From Rhizobium skierniewicense (GTDB lineage: Bacteria; Pseudomonadota; Alphaproteobacteria; Rhizobiales; Rhizobiaceae): 64,000 nt of DNA. Positions 43,501 to 53,122 of this stretch are shown here, piece after piece. The stretch is from assembly GCF_014196515.1 (NCBI RefSeq), contig NZ_JACIDV010000001.1, positions 310,001-374,000 of the forward strand. The letters are read 5' to 3'. How positions within the stretch are numbered: position 1 is the first letter of the stretch; each line of letters starts with the position of its first letter. The notes below the pieces were generated by a model. The model worked only from the letters and a program-made list of their open reading frames with translations, was not told the origin of the DNA and did not search any database. Both the position numbers and the translations under genes were made by a program.

Positions 43501-44582
43501 AAATCGTGGACCAGGCGGCTCCAGCTTTCGCCAGCAACACCGCCGATATAGGCCTGACCGCTTTGCATGGCCTGCTTGAACTCAGGCGATCTGGAGGCGG
43601 CGGACACGCCTGTGACATGTCGATACCAGATGCCCTTCTGCTTCGATAATGCCGGTATGATCTCAGGCCGAACCTGTGCCGAGGCGAAGGCAAAGCCTGC
43701 TTCTTTCAGGGAAGTAAAAACAGTGTCGACGACGGCTTCCTGCTTGCCGGTCTGCCATAACAAATCGAGAATCTGCGCTTCGCCGCCTCTGGCTCGAACA
43801 AAAGAGAAAACGCCGTTCACAACGCCATTGCCGTCCTGCACCTGAGCAAGGACCAGGCGACCTTGGCCCAATGCGTCACTGGATGCCTTGATGGTCCAGT
43901 CGAGATCTGGCGCGGAGTAGACCGGCGCGACCGTATAGTTCGCCAGGAACTGGTTGGCGTATTGTGCATACATGTCCACATCGACCGGGCTAGCGCTGAA
44001 CCCGGAGGCTGTCCTGCTTCCACTCATGGACGCTGGGAGAGGTAAGGAGCCCTGGTGGAGGAGTGCTGGATATTTTTGAGAGACGCGCCGCCTGACATAA
44101 CCGGTGGCCGCGGGCAGGGGCTTGAAAACCTTGTACCAGCGCAAGCTTTGGACCGGCAGTTCGACGCCGCCGATGGCTTTGAGATGAGACACGCTGACGG
44201 GTGCGGCGCTATCGGAGAAGCTGATCTGGTTGACCCGGGGGCGCAGTTGAAAGATCAAAGCGGCGATGCTGCGTGGGTTTGCGTCGTCTGCCGCCATGAA
44301 GGCGCACGCCAGCCGTGCCGTGACCGGTTCCTCCCCAATTCGGTACGTCATGGGCAAAATAATCAGAACGCTTTTGACGTTTCCGGTCCCATCGACTGAC
44401 ACGATACTCCCATTGTCCGGTGTGTAATTCGGGTGGGAAAACATCAGTTGGGTGAGATAGGTGTTCAATTCGGTTTTGTTCGGCTTCGACCGACCCCGAA
44501 ACACGGACGCGAAGAGGTCCGCGATTTGCGCGACGTCAGCAGGTTCGGCAGGTCGCACCCTGGTCGCACGTTCCAATGTCAT
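43494..44582 (-). CDS. GNAT-like N-acyltransferase of the exopolysaccharide cluster
   Basis: The 362-residue protein begins with a GNAT-style segment (TRVRPAEPADVAQIADLFASVF), and a second GNAT-like half seems present (LVLAQVQDGNGVVNGVFSFV, then EAGFAFASAQVRPEI). Substrate is unknown; acylation of an amino sugar or polymer unit is possible. The ATG at 44582 overlaps the flippase stop as ATGA, so the two form one leftward unit inside an otherwise rightward cluster. Upstream in-frame starts inside the flippase gene were rejected. Confidence 0.65.
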   Translation of the reverse strand: MTLERATRVRPAEPADVAQIADLFASVFRGRSKPNKTELNTYLTQLMFSHPNYTPDNGSIVSVDGTGNVKSVLIILPMTYRIGEEPVTARLACAFMAADDANPRSIAALIFQLRPRVNQISFSDSAAPVSVSHLKAIGGVELPVQSLRWYKVFKPLPAATGYVRRRVSQKYPALLHQGSLPLPASMSGSRTASGFSASPVDVDMYAQYANQFLANYTVAPVYSAPDLDWTIKASSDALGQGRLVLAQVQDGNGVVNGVFSFVRARGGEAQILDLLWQTGKQEAVVDTVFTSLKEAGFAFASAQVRPEIIPALSKQKGIWYRHVTGVSAASRSPEFKQAMQSGQAYIGGVAGESWSRLVHDFY

Positions 44583-45883
44583 ACTGCGACCTCCCGAGCT
44601 TCTTTCAACGACCGCGTGACATGAAGCCTCACCACGATCCACGCTGCCAAAACGATGCTGATTTCGATTGCGTAGCCTGCGATGAAAATGCCGTAGGGCG
44701 GCCATGCCCATGCCGCGAGGCCAATCACCAATGCGCCAATGCCATTCGAGAGGTTCAATACCCAAGCCCGCGATGCGTGTTCACCGGCAGCGCCGAGCAG
44801 ATCGACCGCGATGGACCATATCGCGACGAAAACGATGAGCCAGGCCATGATCCGCAAAAACTGCGGCAGAGACACGTATTCGGGTCCGAAAATCAAAGGC
44901 ATGAACGAAGCGGCGACAAAGATCACGATGGCTGCGATCAAACCCAGAGCAAAGGCAAGGCCCAGAATACGGATGGTCAACCGAAAGGCATTGTGGATGC
45001 CCGACATGCTGGCAACGGCGAGACGGGGGTAAACAAGCCGGTTCAGCGCATCGATGGCCATGTAGCTGCTATCGGTAATGCGTCTGGCGACACCATAACT
45101 TCCCACGACCTCCGCTCCGGCCACAAAACCCAACACCAGCAAATCGACGTTTTGGCGAATGGCCCTGAAGATGAAGGGCGTGGCAAAGAGCAGTCCAAGC
45201 CGAACTTCATCCCTTTCGATAACGAATTTTGGGCGGCCGATGCGCAGGGCGAAACCGGCATAGAGAACGAGTGTCAAGAGATGGGCGCCGAGCTGCCATG
45301 TTGCCCAACTCTGGACGGTCGACACCTGGAAGGCGAAGCACGCCAATGCCGCCGTCACGGTGCGGACGAAGGCAAAGCCGACGACGGATGCATTGGCAGC
45401 ACCATATCGGGAGTGCGCGAGAAAAATACTTTCACCCAGCATGATCAATCGAACGAGGACGACGTTGGTCAACACCAGTTGAAATGTGGTCAGGACGCTT
45501 TGCCCGGACGTTTCGCCGAAGCTGATGAACTGCGGCAAAAGCACGGTGCCGAGGACGACCAGAGTGGCTCCGCTGACACATGTCAGAATAAGGTTGTGGC
45601 CGAATATCCGTGGGAAGCATTGGGGGTCTTGGGGCACGCGGCGCACGAGGCACTCAGAGGCGCCCAGTCCACACAGATGGACAGCGATGCTGGTAATGGC
45701 CATGAAGGAGACGTAGCGGCCAAATTCCTCCGCACCGAACGAACGGGCCAGGATTGCGAATGTGATGAGCTGCGCGGCGTTGGCAATCAACAGGCTCGCT
45801 GACGATGCGCTGTAGGACAGCAGCATACTGATCAACCGTGGCTTGTCTTTTTTGTCGCTGCTTATCATCTCGTTCATATCCAT
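44579..45883 (-). CDS. Polysaccharide flippase (Wzx-like, MOP superfamily)
   Basis: The 434-residue protein has about 12 hydrophobic segments and the Wzx-type N-terminus (ASLLIANAAQLITFAILARS, then FGAEEFGRYVSFMAITSIAV). It likely moves the lipid-linked repeat unit across the inner membrane. It is transcribed away from the Wzz/Wzy genes from a shared 111-bp promoter region. Confidence 0.88.
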   Translation of the reverse strand: MDMNEMISSDKKDKPRLISMLLSYSASSASLLIANAAQLITFAILARSFGAEEFGRYVSFMAITSIAVHLCGLGASECLVRRVPQDPQCFPRIFGHNLILTCVSGATLVVLGTVLLPQFISFGETSGQSVLTTFQLVLTNVVLVRLIMLGESIFLAHSRYGAANASVVGFAFVRTVTAALACFAFQVSTVQSWATWQLGAHLLTLVLYAGFALRIGRPKFVIERDEVRLGLLFATPFIFRAIRQNVDLLVLGFVAGAEVVGSYGVARRITDSSYMAIDALNRLVYPRLAVASMSGIHNAFRLTIRILGLAFALGLIAAIVIFVAASFMPLIFGPEYVSLPQFLRIMAWLIVFVAIWSIAVDLLGAAGEHASRAWVLNLSNGIGALVIGLAAWAWPPYGIFIAGYAIEISIVLAAWIVVRLHVTRSLKEAREVAV

Positions 45884-45994
45884 GCCGCAAAAACAGATGC
45901 GCTGTAAACGATTTATCAGCGGACTCTATGATTTAGTAAGTCTGTATATAAAGAAAATGTTTCGTTTTGATTGATGTAGAGGTTACGGTGAGGC
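45884..45994. promoter_or_regulatory. Divergent promoter region between flippase and Wzz-like genes
   Basis: This 111-bp AT-rich gap separates two divergent exopolysaccharide units. TATATAAAG (about 45952-45960) resembles a -10 region. No operator could be named. Confidence 0.4.
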
Positions 45995-47461
45995 ATGTAC
46001 GAGTACCCAACCGAAAAGCGCACCAGGCCGGTCTTTGACGATCCCGTGCCTCGTGCGACCGTCCATTCGAAGGGTTCGACGCCTGTCGAGCCCATGGTAA
46101 CAGTTGCGATTTTACTCGCCTGGCTGCGTCGCGGCCTGTTTTTCATCGTTATTTTTGCACTTTTGGGTGGTGCCTTGGCTGTGGGTTTCGGGCTTGCCGT
46201 GAAGCCACGCTACACATCCAGCATGGACATTCTGTTGCCGCCGCCGACCGGTCAGGTCGTGCCAAACGAACTCACAACGCCAAACATCCAGAGTGACGCG
46301 CAGATACTCGATATTTCGAGCAAGCTGCTTTTGATCACGTCGGGCAATGTGTTGCGGAGGACGGTCGAGCAGCAGAAGCTTCAGAACGTGCCGGAATTCA
46401 ATTCCGCCGCCGACACGCAAGAAGGTCTGTTCAGCTGGTTGAAAATGCCAAACGCGACGCCATCGGATGATGGCGTTGTTATCGCGATGCGAAACCTTGC
46501 CAAGCGCATCAAAGTCGCACGCCAGGGCGGGACCTATCTCGTCTCGATAAGCCTGTGGACGCGTGACGCCGATCGGTCGGTGGCGGTGCTTTCGACACTG
46601 GCGCAATCGTTTCGCGAAGAACTCGAGGCGACCCAGACCGATCTCGCAAAGAACGCCAGTGCCGCACTGTCCAATCGTCTGGAAGAACTGAGACTTGCTG
46701 CCACACAGGCTGCCAACGACGTGATGCAGTTTCGTCAGGATAACAATCTCCAAAATCTCGGCGGCGGCTCCGTCAATACGCAAAGCGTGTCGCAGCTGAA
46801 CACGCTGCTGAATGAAGCATCCTCTCGATTATCGGACGTTCAATCGCGTTACAAACGGCTAAGCCAACCGGCAACCGATGGCATCGTGCCTACGGATACG
46901 CTGGATTCTCCGACGCTCATTGCGCTGCGCTCGCAATACAGTGTCCTCAAACAGCAGTACGAAGAACTGGCGCTGACCTATGGTACGCGCTACCCAAAAC
47001 TTGTGACGGCACGCGCGCAGCTTGGAACGCTTCGTGCAGAGATGGCGCGGGAGACAGAACGCTCGCTACAGACCATTCAGGTTGATATGGATCAGGCGGA
47101 AAACTCCGTTGCCACCTTGCGCGCCCAACTGGAAAATGCCCAAAAACGTGTGTCCACCGATGATACGGCTCAAGTCCAGCTCCAGGAGCTGGAGCGTAAC
47201 AGTCAGGCAAAATCTGCCCTCTATGACACCTTTTTGAAACGGGTTGGTGAAACCAGCGAGCAGCAGCAGATCAGTGTCTCCAACCTGCGGATCGTCACAG
47301 AACCGGTGCCGCCGGAAAAACGCAGTTGGCCGCCACCAACCGTACTCCTGGCAATTGGCGGCGTTCTGGCGGGGCTGATACTGGGTGTCATTTCCGTTCT
47401 GGCAACCCGTCTATTCGTCCTTCTTCGAGACAACAACTGGCGCTACGAACGGGGAAGCTGA
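45995..47461 (+). CDS. Wzz/PCP-family chain-length and export protein without kinase domain
   Basis: The 488-residue protein has a membrane segment at about 47-67, a large periplasmic coiled-coil region (about 190-400: SNRLEELRLAATQAANDVMQ and later EMARETERSLQTIQVDMDQ), and a second membrane segment near 447-470 preceded by the Pro-rich EPVPPEKRSWPPP motif. These are marks of polysaccharide co-polymerases. It ends shortly after the second membrane segment and so lacks the tyrosine-kinase domain of many exopolysaccharide Wzc proteins. Confidence 0.9.
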   Translation: MYEYPTEKRTRPVFDDPVPRATVHSKGSTPVEPMVTVAILLAWLRRGLFFIVIFALLGGALAVGFGLAVKPRYTSSMDILLPPPTGQVVPNELTTPNIQSDAQILDISSKLLLITSGNVLRRTVEQQKLQNVPEFNSAADTQEGLFSWLKMPNATPSDDGVVIAMRNLAKRIKVARQGGTYLVSISLWTRDADRSVAVLSTLAQSFREELEATQTDLAKNASAALSNRLEELRLAATQAANDVMQFRQDNNLQNLGGGSVNTQSVSQLNTLLNEASSRLSDVQSRYKRLSQPATDGIVPTDTLDSPTLIALRSQYSVLKQQYEELALTYGTRYPKLVTARAQLGTLRAEMARETERSLQTIQVDMDQAENSVATLRAQLENAQKRVSTDDTAQVQLQELERNSQAKSALYDTFLKRVGETSEQQQISVSNLRIVTEPVPPEKRSWPPPTVLLAIGGVLAGLILGVISVLATRLFVLLRDNNWRYERGS

Positions 47462-48792
47462 TGCAAATAGTCTCGGGCCTGAAAGAATACGCCGGTTTTC
47501 AAGGCAAGATCAGGTCTTTGGTCTTTATGGGGCTGTTCCTGTTTTTCTGGATCACGACAAATCCCTTTGTGGATCTCACCAGTGTCGAGGTCAGCGGATC
47601 GAACGCCACCGGCGGATCCAATCTCTTAAACCAGCTGGTTTTTCTGGTTTTGACTGTCGTCACACTCTATGCAGCCCTGACCCATCCGCTGCGGTCTCGC
47701 ATCTGTCAGCCGCAGATTCTTGTTATCGCGCTGTTTTCGTGGTTTCTCATCTCGTCCGTTCTTTCGAACTATCCTGTCGACGCGATCAAACGAACCATTC
47801 TGGCGATACTGACCTGCCTCAATGCCGGGATGTTTCTGCTGCTTGCGCGTTCGGAACAACAGTTTGCGCGTCTGATGCTCTATGGGACGGCGATTACGCT
47901 GGGTATAGCCTATTTCGGTGTTATCTTTCTGCCGATGCTGGCTATCCATCAGCCAACCGAGCTGATCGAGCCAATGAATGCGGGCTTCTGGAGGGGGCAG
48001 TATTCCCACAAGAATCTGGCTGCGGCCGTGATGCTTTTGGCTGCGTTTTTCGGGCTCTATTTTCGCAGCGTGGGTTGGAAGAAAAGCGGGCTGGCTGTTG
48101 TCATCCTGTCCGTTGTCTTCCTCATCCAGACCGGCGGAAAATCCTCCACTGCCATGTTGCCGCTGATACTTGTTCTCCAGTGGATATTCGAGAAGTTTCG
48201 CTGGAGCCGTTGGCCGATTGCGGTCGGTGGCATCGCTGCGTTCAATCTTCTGGCATTGGGGGCCGCACTTTCGGAAGGTTTTCGCGGCCTCATCGCATCA
48301 CTGGGTGTTGACCCTACCTTCACCAACAGGACCGATATCTGGAAGATTGCATTCGACGCGATCACCCAGTCACCCATTTTTGGCTACGGCTTTCAAGGTT
48401 TCTGGCAGACCGCCGACATCACGCAGAGCTCGGCAGGACTTGAGACCTGGGCCGTGAAGGCCTTTAACGGGCACAATGCCTATGTCGATGCCTTGCTGAC
48501 GACCGGAATTCCCGGCTTCATCCTCACCATAGCCCTCGTTATCTTTGTGCCTTTGCGGGCCGTCGGGCGTCTGGGCAAAGGTTCCAACAGCCCCGCACTG
48601 TCGCGCCTTTTTATGCGGGTATGGCTCTATGTGATCTACGCCGGCTGCCTCGAAGTGATCTTCTTTCAAAGCGGTAGCCCGATCTGTTTTTTCATGTTGG
48701 TCTCCATATTCGGACTGGAAATGCAATCTCGCATGACCCTCGTCAGCGACAAGAAACCCGTCTGGGAGGGGAAAAATGCCGTTGCTGTCTAA
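47461..48792 (+). CDS. O-antigen ligase/polymerase family protein (Wzy-like)
   Basis: The 443-residue protein has at least ten membrane segments and the Wzy_C/O-antigen ligase signature region (WRGQYSHKNLAAAVMLLAA; later NGHNAYVDALLTTGIPGF with the conserved histidine). In this context polymerisation of exopolysaccharide repeat units is more likely than LPS ligation. The ATG overlaps the previous stop by one base (TGATG); the stop lies 17 bp inside the next gene. Confidence 0.87.
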   Translation: MQIVSGLKEYAGFQGKIRSLVFMGLFLFFWITTNPFVDLTSVEVSGSNATGGSNLLNQLVFLVLTVVTLYAALTHPLRSRICQPQILVIALFSWFLISSVLSNYPVDAIKRTILAILTCLNAGMFLLLARSEQQFARLMLYGTAITLGIAYFGVIFLPMLAIHQPTELIEPMNAGFWRGQYSHKNLAAAVMLLAAFFGLYFRSVGWKKSGLAVVILSVVFLIQTGGKSSTAMLPLILVLQWIFEKFRWSRWPIAVGGIAAFNLLALGAALSEGFRGLIASLGVDPTFTNRTDIWKIAFDAITQSPIFGYGFQGFWQTADITQSSAGLETWAVKAFNGHNAYVDALLTTGIPGFILTIALVIFVPLRAVGRLGKGSNSPALSRLFMRVWLYVIYAGCLEVIFFQSGSPICFFMLVSIFGLEMQSRMTLVSDKKPVWEGKNAVAV

Positions 48793-49546
48793 GGCGAGAT
48801 ATGTCGGTGAGCGTATTGCCGAAAGGGCCGTTCGGGCATTGCCCGTGTCGACGCTGAATGTGACATGCCAGCGTCCAATCGTGTCGTTCACCTTTGATGA
48901 TGTGCCGGACACCGCATATACGGAAGGTGCGCGGATATTGGAAGAAAACGGTGTCCGCGGCACGTTCTACATTGCGGGAAGTCTGATCGGGACCGCAGAA
49001 CCCGACCGCAACCTGATCTCCGCAGAAGAATGCCGGTCACTTGCCCAATCCGGTCATGAGATCGGCTGCCACACATTCGCGCACAAGCCCGTCAGCACGT
49101 TGAGCGGCTCGGAGCTGGCACGCGATCTCAATGGCAATGCCGAGGTTCTCGACGGCTTCGATCACGCAGGAGGGCTCAGGAATTTTGCCTATCCCTATAA
49201 TCAGGGTTCGCTCCGGCATCGGCATGCTTTTTCCAAGCGCTACGCAACGGCCCGTGCCGGTGGAGATCGCATCAACCGTGGCAAGGTCAATCGGTCCTAT
49301 CTCTGGGGAATGGAAATCAGGCAGCCGGACGTGGCTGCACGGGCTTTGACCCGTCAGATCGATGCGGTTGTGGCGGAGCCGGGCTGGCTCATTTTCTTCA
49401 CCCATGACATCAGCAATGACCCGACGCCCTATGGCTGTACGCCCGAGACCTTCTCATCTCTGGTTCGCCATGCCGTCTCAACCGGATGTCTTGTGCTGCC
49501 CGTGCGCGACGCCCTCGGTCACATTGGGGAAGTGGGGCCGGGCTGA
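48776..49546 (+). CDS. Polysaccharide deacetylase (NodB fold, metal-binding)
   Basis: The 256-residue protein keeps the full NodB metal site: TFDD with Asp41/Asp42 and the HxxxH His99/His103 in GCHTFAHKP, plus IFFTHDISN near the C-terminus. It has no evident signal peptide, so it may act on cytoplasmic or membrane-linked intermediates. It contrasts with the PuuE-like pair at 26.8-28.6 kb, which lack the HxxxH site. It overlaps the polymerase gene by 17 bp and is directly followed by a glycosyltransferase gene (TGA then ATG). Confidence 0.88.
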   Translation: MPLLSKARYVGERIAERAVRALPVSTLNVTCQRPIVSFTFDDVPDTAYTEGARILEENGVRGTFYIAGSLIGTAEPDRNLISAEECRSLAQSGHEIGCHTFAHKPVSTLSGSELARDLNGNAEVLDGFDHAGGLRNFAYPYNQGSLRHRHAFSKRYATARAGGDRINRGKVNRSYLWGMEIRQPDVAARALTRQIDAVVAEPGWLIFFTHDISNDPTPYGCTPETFSSLVRHAVSTGCLVLPVRDALGHIGEVGPG

Positions 49547-50779
49547 ATGGGACGCACGTTGCTTGCAATCAACAACTATTTCTATCGGCGCGGCGGCGCG
49601 GAGGCGATATTTCTCGATCAGATCGAGATGTTTGAGCGGGCCGGCTGGCGCGCAGTGCCGTTTTCGATGCAGCATCCGAACAATCTCCCATCCCCTTGGT
49701 CGTCCCATTTCATTCCAGAGATAGAATTCGGTCGTCAATCCGGCCTTTTGACCAAGATCGAGCACAGTCTGGAGGTCATCTATTCTCGCAAAGCCCGGAC
49801 CCATCTCAGCCGTCTTATCGATCAGGTTCGTCCCGATATCGCCCACGCCCATAACGTTTATCACCATATGTCACCCTCGATTTTCCCTCTCCTGAAGAAA
49901 CGGGGAGTTCCGACGGTTCTGACGGCCCACGACCTGAAGCTCGCCTGTCCCGCATACAAGATGCTCTCGCCTCAGGGGATCTGTGAAAAGTGCAAGGGCG
50001 GCCGCATCCATAATGTCTTGACGAACAGATGCATGAAGGAATCGGTCGCGCTGAGTGGCCTCGTCATGGTTGAAACCGCCGTTCACCGCACGTTCGGGCT
50101 TTACCGAAACTACGTCGATCGCATCATCGTGCCGAGCCTGTTCTATCAGGCCAAGCTCATCGAGTGGGGCTGGCCGAGCGAGCAACTCATTCATATCCCG
50201 AATTTTGTCGACCAGTCGATCACTGACAATCCTCTTGTGTCGGAAGAGGGAGATTATTTTCTCTTTGCCGGCCGTTTGGCGCCCGAAAAAGGCATCGCGA
50301 CGTTGATCAGGGCAACCGGCCTTTCAGGGCTACGGCTGCGCATCGCAGGAACCGGACCCGATGAAGCGTCACTTCGTGCACTTGCGCAGGATGTCGGTGC
50401 CAATGTCGAGTTCTTAGGCTATTTGACCGGAGGCGCTCTTCACGCTGCTATCGCCGGTGCCAAAGCGCTCGTGCTGCCATCCGAGTGGTACGAAAACGCA
50501 CCGGTCAGCCTGCTGGAAGCCTATGCTCTCGGACGTCCGGTGATTGGAACAGACATTGGCGGAATACCCGAACTCATCAAAGACGGGGAGACGGGCTTGA
50601 TCGCGCGATCGCTGGATGCCGAAAACCTCGCCGAGGTTCTGACTACTATGAACAGCCTGCCTAAGCCGGCTCGCCAAGATATGGGCGAGCGTGGCCGAGG
50701 CTGGGTCAACAGCGAGTTTTCGCAAGGGGCATATCTGGAACGCACGACGGCACTCTATAGGGACCTTGGCGTTCGCTGA
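49547..50779 (+). CDS. Glycosyltransferase family 4
   Basis: The 410-residue GT-B enzyme has an N-terminal acceptor domain with NYFYRRGGAEAIF and a cysteine group (CPAY, CEKCKGG, NRC). The C-terminal donor domain shows GRLAPEKGI and the E-x7-E-type motif EWYENAPVSLLEA with GIPELI. It likely transfers a hexose to the exopolysaccharide lipid intermediate. It starts immediately after the deacetylase stop and ends the rightward run begun at 45995. Confidence 0.9.
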   Translation: MGRTLLAINNYFYRRGGAEAIFLDQIEMFERAGWRAVPFSMQHPNNLPSPWSSHFIPEIEFGRQSGLLTKIEHSLEVIYSRKARTHLSRLIDQVRPDIAHAHNVYHHMSPSIFPLLKKRGVPTVLTAHDLKLACPAYKMLSPQGICEKCKGGRIHNVLTNRCMKESVALSGLVMVETAVHRTFGLYRNYVDRIIVPSLFYQAKLIEWGWPSEQLIHIPNFVDQSITDNPLVSEEGDYFLFAGRLAPEKGIATLIRATGLSGLRLRIAGTGPDEASLRALAQDVGANVEFLGYLTGGALHAAIAGAKALVLPSEWYENAPVSLLEAYALGRPVIGTDIGGIPELIKDGETGLIARSLDAENLAEVLTTMNSLPKPARQDMGERGRGWVNSEFSQGAYLERTTALYRDLGVR

Positions 50780-50790
50780 CGGTGCGGCCG

Positions 50791-51684
50791 TCATGGATAT
50801 CGGCTGATAATCACCGCATCCAGAATATGCATGTCCATGTCGGGACGTTTGAAGTCTTCAGCGAGACCTGACGCCAGTTTCTCCTTCGAATCTTTTGGTA
50901 TGGATTTGGCCGCGATGACCCTGATGTCGGCCCAGCCGTTACGCTCGAACGCCCTGACATAATCGATCGGTCGCTTTCTGTTCGGCTGGCCTGGAAAAGC
51001 GAAGCGAGAATAGAACCGGTTCGAAAATCGGTAGATATTATTGGGATCACGCTGCCGAAGCGCATTCGTGTGGGTCTGGAGATCGACAATATGAAGGCTG
51101 ATGCAGCCGCTTTGTGCCACTCGCGTTAGTCCGTCAATGGTGGTTTCCACGGCATCGAAATGCTCGAATGCCGCACAACTGAGGATGAGATCGAACTTTT
51201 TGCCTTTGCTGAGGGCGGGTATATCGAATGCGGGGTCCACATCGTATTGGAGGCCTGAAGGGTCTTTCAGGGTCTGGAGCGCGACCTCAACATCCTCTGT
51301 CTGCAACTCGCAAGGGTAACGCGCGATGGCTTCGAGACGGAACTCCTGCGTTTCATCGGCTGCCAGTCTGAAGGCATCGACCGCCGTGTAGGATTTAGCC
51401 CCATGTGCCAGAAGCAAGGCGCCCGTCGCCAGAGATGATCCCGGTCCTAACTCAAGGACCGAGCGTTCCCTCACGGAAACATCGGGTGGCAAAAACTTCA
51501 ACCAGGACTGAATGACGTCGTGGACGTAGGCGATCCGCGCGTTTCTGTCGTCTGCCCTGACTGTGTTCGGTTTTCGGTAGCCCATCAATTTGTGCTTGGT
51601 CCAGACGCCAATCAAAATGGCTGCGCCAATCAGCTTAAATAGACTATTTCGTAAGACAATCGGCATTTCCGCCTCATCCGCCAT
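50791..51684 (-). CDS. SAM-dependent methyltransferase
   Basis: The 297-residue protein has a class I methyltransferase core: motif I LELGPGSSLATG (about 88-99), an acidic AVDAF strand end, and LILSCAAFEHFD (motif IV-like). An N-terminal hydrophobic stretch (LFKLIGAAILIGVW) may touch the membrane. It probably methylates a sugar or a reducing end during exopolysaccharide synthesis, judging only from context. ATG 51684 or the internal ATG 51666, which has a better GAGGCGGAA ribosome site, may be used. It converges on the GT4 gene 12 bp away. Confidence 0.75.
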   Translation of the reverse strand: MADEAEMPIVLRNSLFKLIGAAILIGVWTKHKLMGYRKPNTVRADDRNARIAYVHDVIQSWLKFLPPDVSVRERSVLELGPGSSLATGALLLAHGAKSYTAVDAFRLAADETQEFRLEAIARYPCELQTEDVEVALQTLKDPSGLQYDVDPAFDIPALSKGKKFDLILSCAAFEHFDAVETTIDGLTRVAQSGCISLHIVDLQTHTNALRQRDPNNIYRFSNRFYSRFAFPGQPNRKRPIDYVRAFERNGWADIRVIAAKSIPKDSKEKLASGLAEDFKRPDMDMHILDAVIISRYP

Positions 51685-51836
51685 TGCGTTCGTTCAGGTT
51701 CGACATTGACGCATGAGTTCTGCATGCAACGTCAACTCCGAACAGTCTTAGAGATGAATTAGTTATTTTAGAATTCACTACTTTAAATTAAATTTCATGT
51801 CATGGTTGACTTGGTCTGGTCGAGAGGTGTGGTTTG
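51685..51836. other. AT-rich divergent spacer
   Basis: 152 bp between the methyltransferase and acyltransferase genes. It is visibly AT-rich (TTAGTTATTTTAGAATTC, TTTAAATTAAATTTC) and should hold both promoters; no confident consensus was found. Confidence 0.35.
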
Positions 51837-52991
51837 ATGCATTCGCCTGATAATTCTGCACTGAGCAAAGCATTGTCGACTGCAGCCGTCGCCCAACTCG
51901 GTGGACAACGAAAAACGAGCCGTCGCTACGAGAACATCGATGCTCTCAGAGCAATAGCGGCTCTCTCCGTCGTCATCCAACATTTCTTCGGGGACAGTCT
52001 GCGTGAGGCGACGCACCATGATGGCATCGCGTTTCGGATCGCTGCAGCCAGTATTGCTCATTTTGATGCCGGGCGCTTCGGCGTTGTCTTGTTCTTTTTG
52101 ATCAGCGGCTTTGTCGTGCCCTTCAGCATAAGGGGCAGCCATCCGCTCCACCGATTCGCAGTCTCGCGTTTTTTTCGTCTTTTTCCCGCAATGTGGTTGG
52201 CGCTGTTTTTCCTTTGGATTGCCTCGGCGATGCACGGCCAAATTCCTCCCGTGTCGACATTGATCGCGAATATGACGATGATGCCCTCTTTATTTCGACA
52301 GCCTTGGATGTCAGGCGCCTATTGGACACTGACGATCGAGATCGTGTTTTACGTTCTGTCGGCCGGTCTGTTCGCACTCGGTATTCTTTACCGTCCTCTT
52401 GTCATTGCATCCTTCGCAATTCTGCTCGCCTCGGCCACGGCCGCTCCTATTTTCCTTCGGGCAGGCGGATGGGTGTTGCCCGTGCAGTACATTAGTTTGC
52501 ACGTCTCTTTTCTTTATCTTGGTCTGTTGTTGCGCATGGCGCTTGTGGACAATCTTGCGGGTGCGTGGATCGGGGCCACCTGCGTCTTGCTCATCCAGAC
52601 CATCGTGCTTCTCAGCATCGGCGACTTTTCGCTCTCCCGGCAGGATGGCTTTTTTCTTGTTGCGAAATTTCCCATTCTCGCAAGCTATTTCGCAGCACTA
52701 TGCGCCTTTGTATTTTCGGTGAGAACAGAGCTTCCCCAACATCCGTTTCTCTCGTGGCTGGGTGCGCTCAGTTACTCGATCTACCTTTTTCACGGGATTG
52801 TCGCGCTCATGGTTTTTTCACTCCTTCCACTCACAGGCACGGGGGCTGATCTGTTGACTGCGCTCGCCTGGCTAGGTCTCACGCTCGCCCTGTCAGTGTT
52901 CGTCTATGAGTATTTGGAGAAGCCAATGATCAACCTTGGGTATAGGTTTCTCAGGCGAGAAAACAACGCGGAATCGAAGATTTCGGTCTAG
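51837..52991 (+). CDS. Acyltransferase family 3 membrane protein
   Basis: The 384-residue protein has about ten membrane segments and the acyltransferase-3 N-terminal signature YENIDALRAIAALSVVIQHF with the conserved histidine. RFFRLFPAMW and SWLGALSYSIYLFHG are also typical. Such proteins add acetyl or succinyl groups to surface polysaccharides. ATG 51837 follows GAGAGGTG. It appears to be a single-gene unit between two promoter-bearing gaps. Confidence 0.9.
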   Translation: MHSPDNSALSKALSTAAVAQLGGQRKTSRRYENIDALRAIAALSVVIQHFFGDSLREATHHDGIAFRIAAASIAHFDAGRFGVVLFFLISGFVVPFSIRGSHPLHRFAVSRFFRLFPAMWLALFFLWIASAMHGQIPPVSTLIANMTMMPSLFRQPWMSGAYWTLTIEIVFYVLSAGLFALGILYRPLVIASFAILLASATAAPIFLRAGGWVLPVQYISLHVSFLYLGLLLRMALVDNLAGAWIGATCVLLIQTIVLLSIGDFSLSRQDGFFLVAKFPILASYFAALCAFVFSVRTELPQHPFLSWLGALSYSIYLFHGIVALMVFSLLPLTGTGADLLTALAWLGLTLALSVFVYEYLEKPMINLGYRFLRRENNAESKISV

Positions 52992-53122
52992 TGTTCGGAT
53001 TTGTGCAGCCCCGCCGTTTACTATACCTGCGGGATCAATCTTGTGTTTGTCAGAACCTACTAGCCTATTCCAGATTTTAAGTTATTATATCCTAATGTTC
53101 TAATGTGAACTAGGAGCGGGCT

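Noticed and set aside
44576-45802. 408-codon plus-strand ORF opposite the flippase gene
   Set aside because: Composition is very rich in Gln, Asp and His without domains; the minus-strand flippase has clear membrane segments and family motifs.
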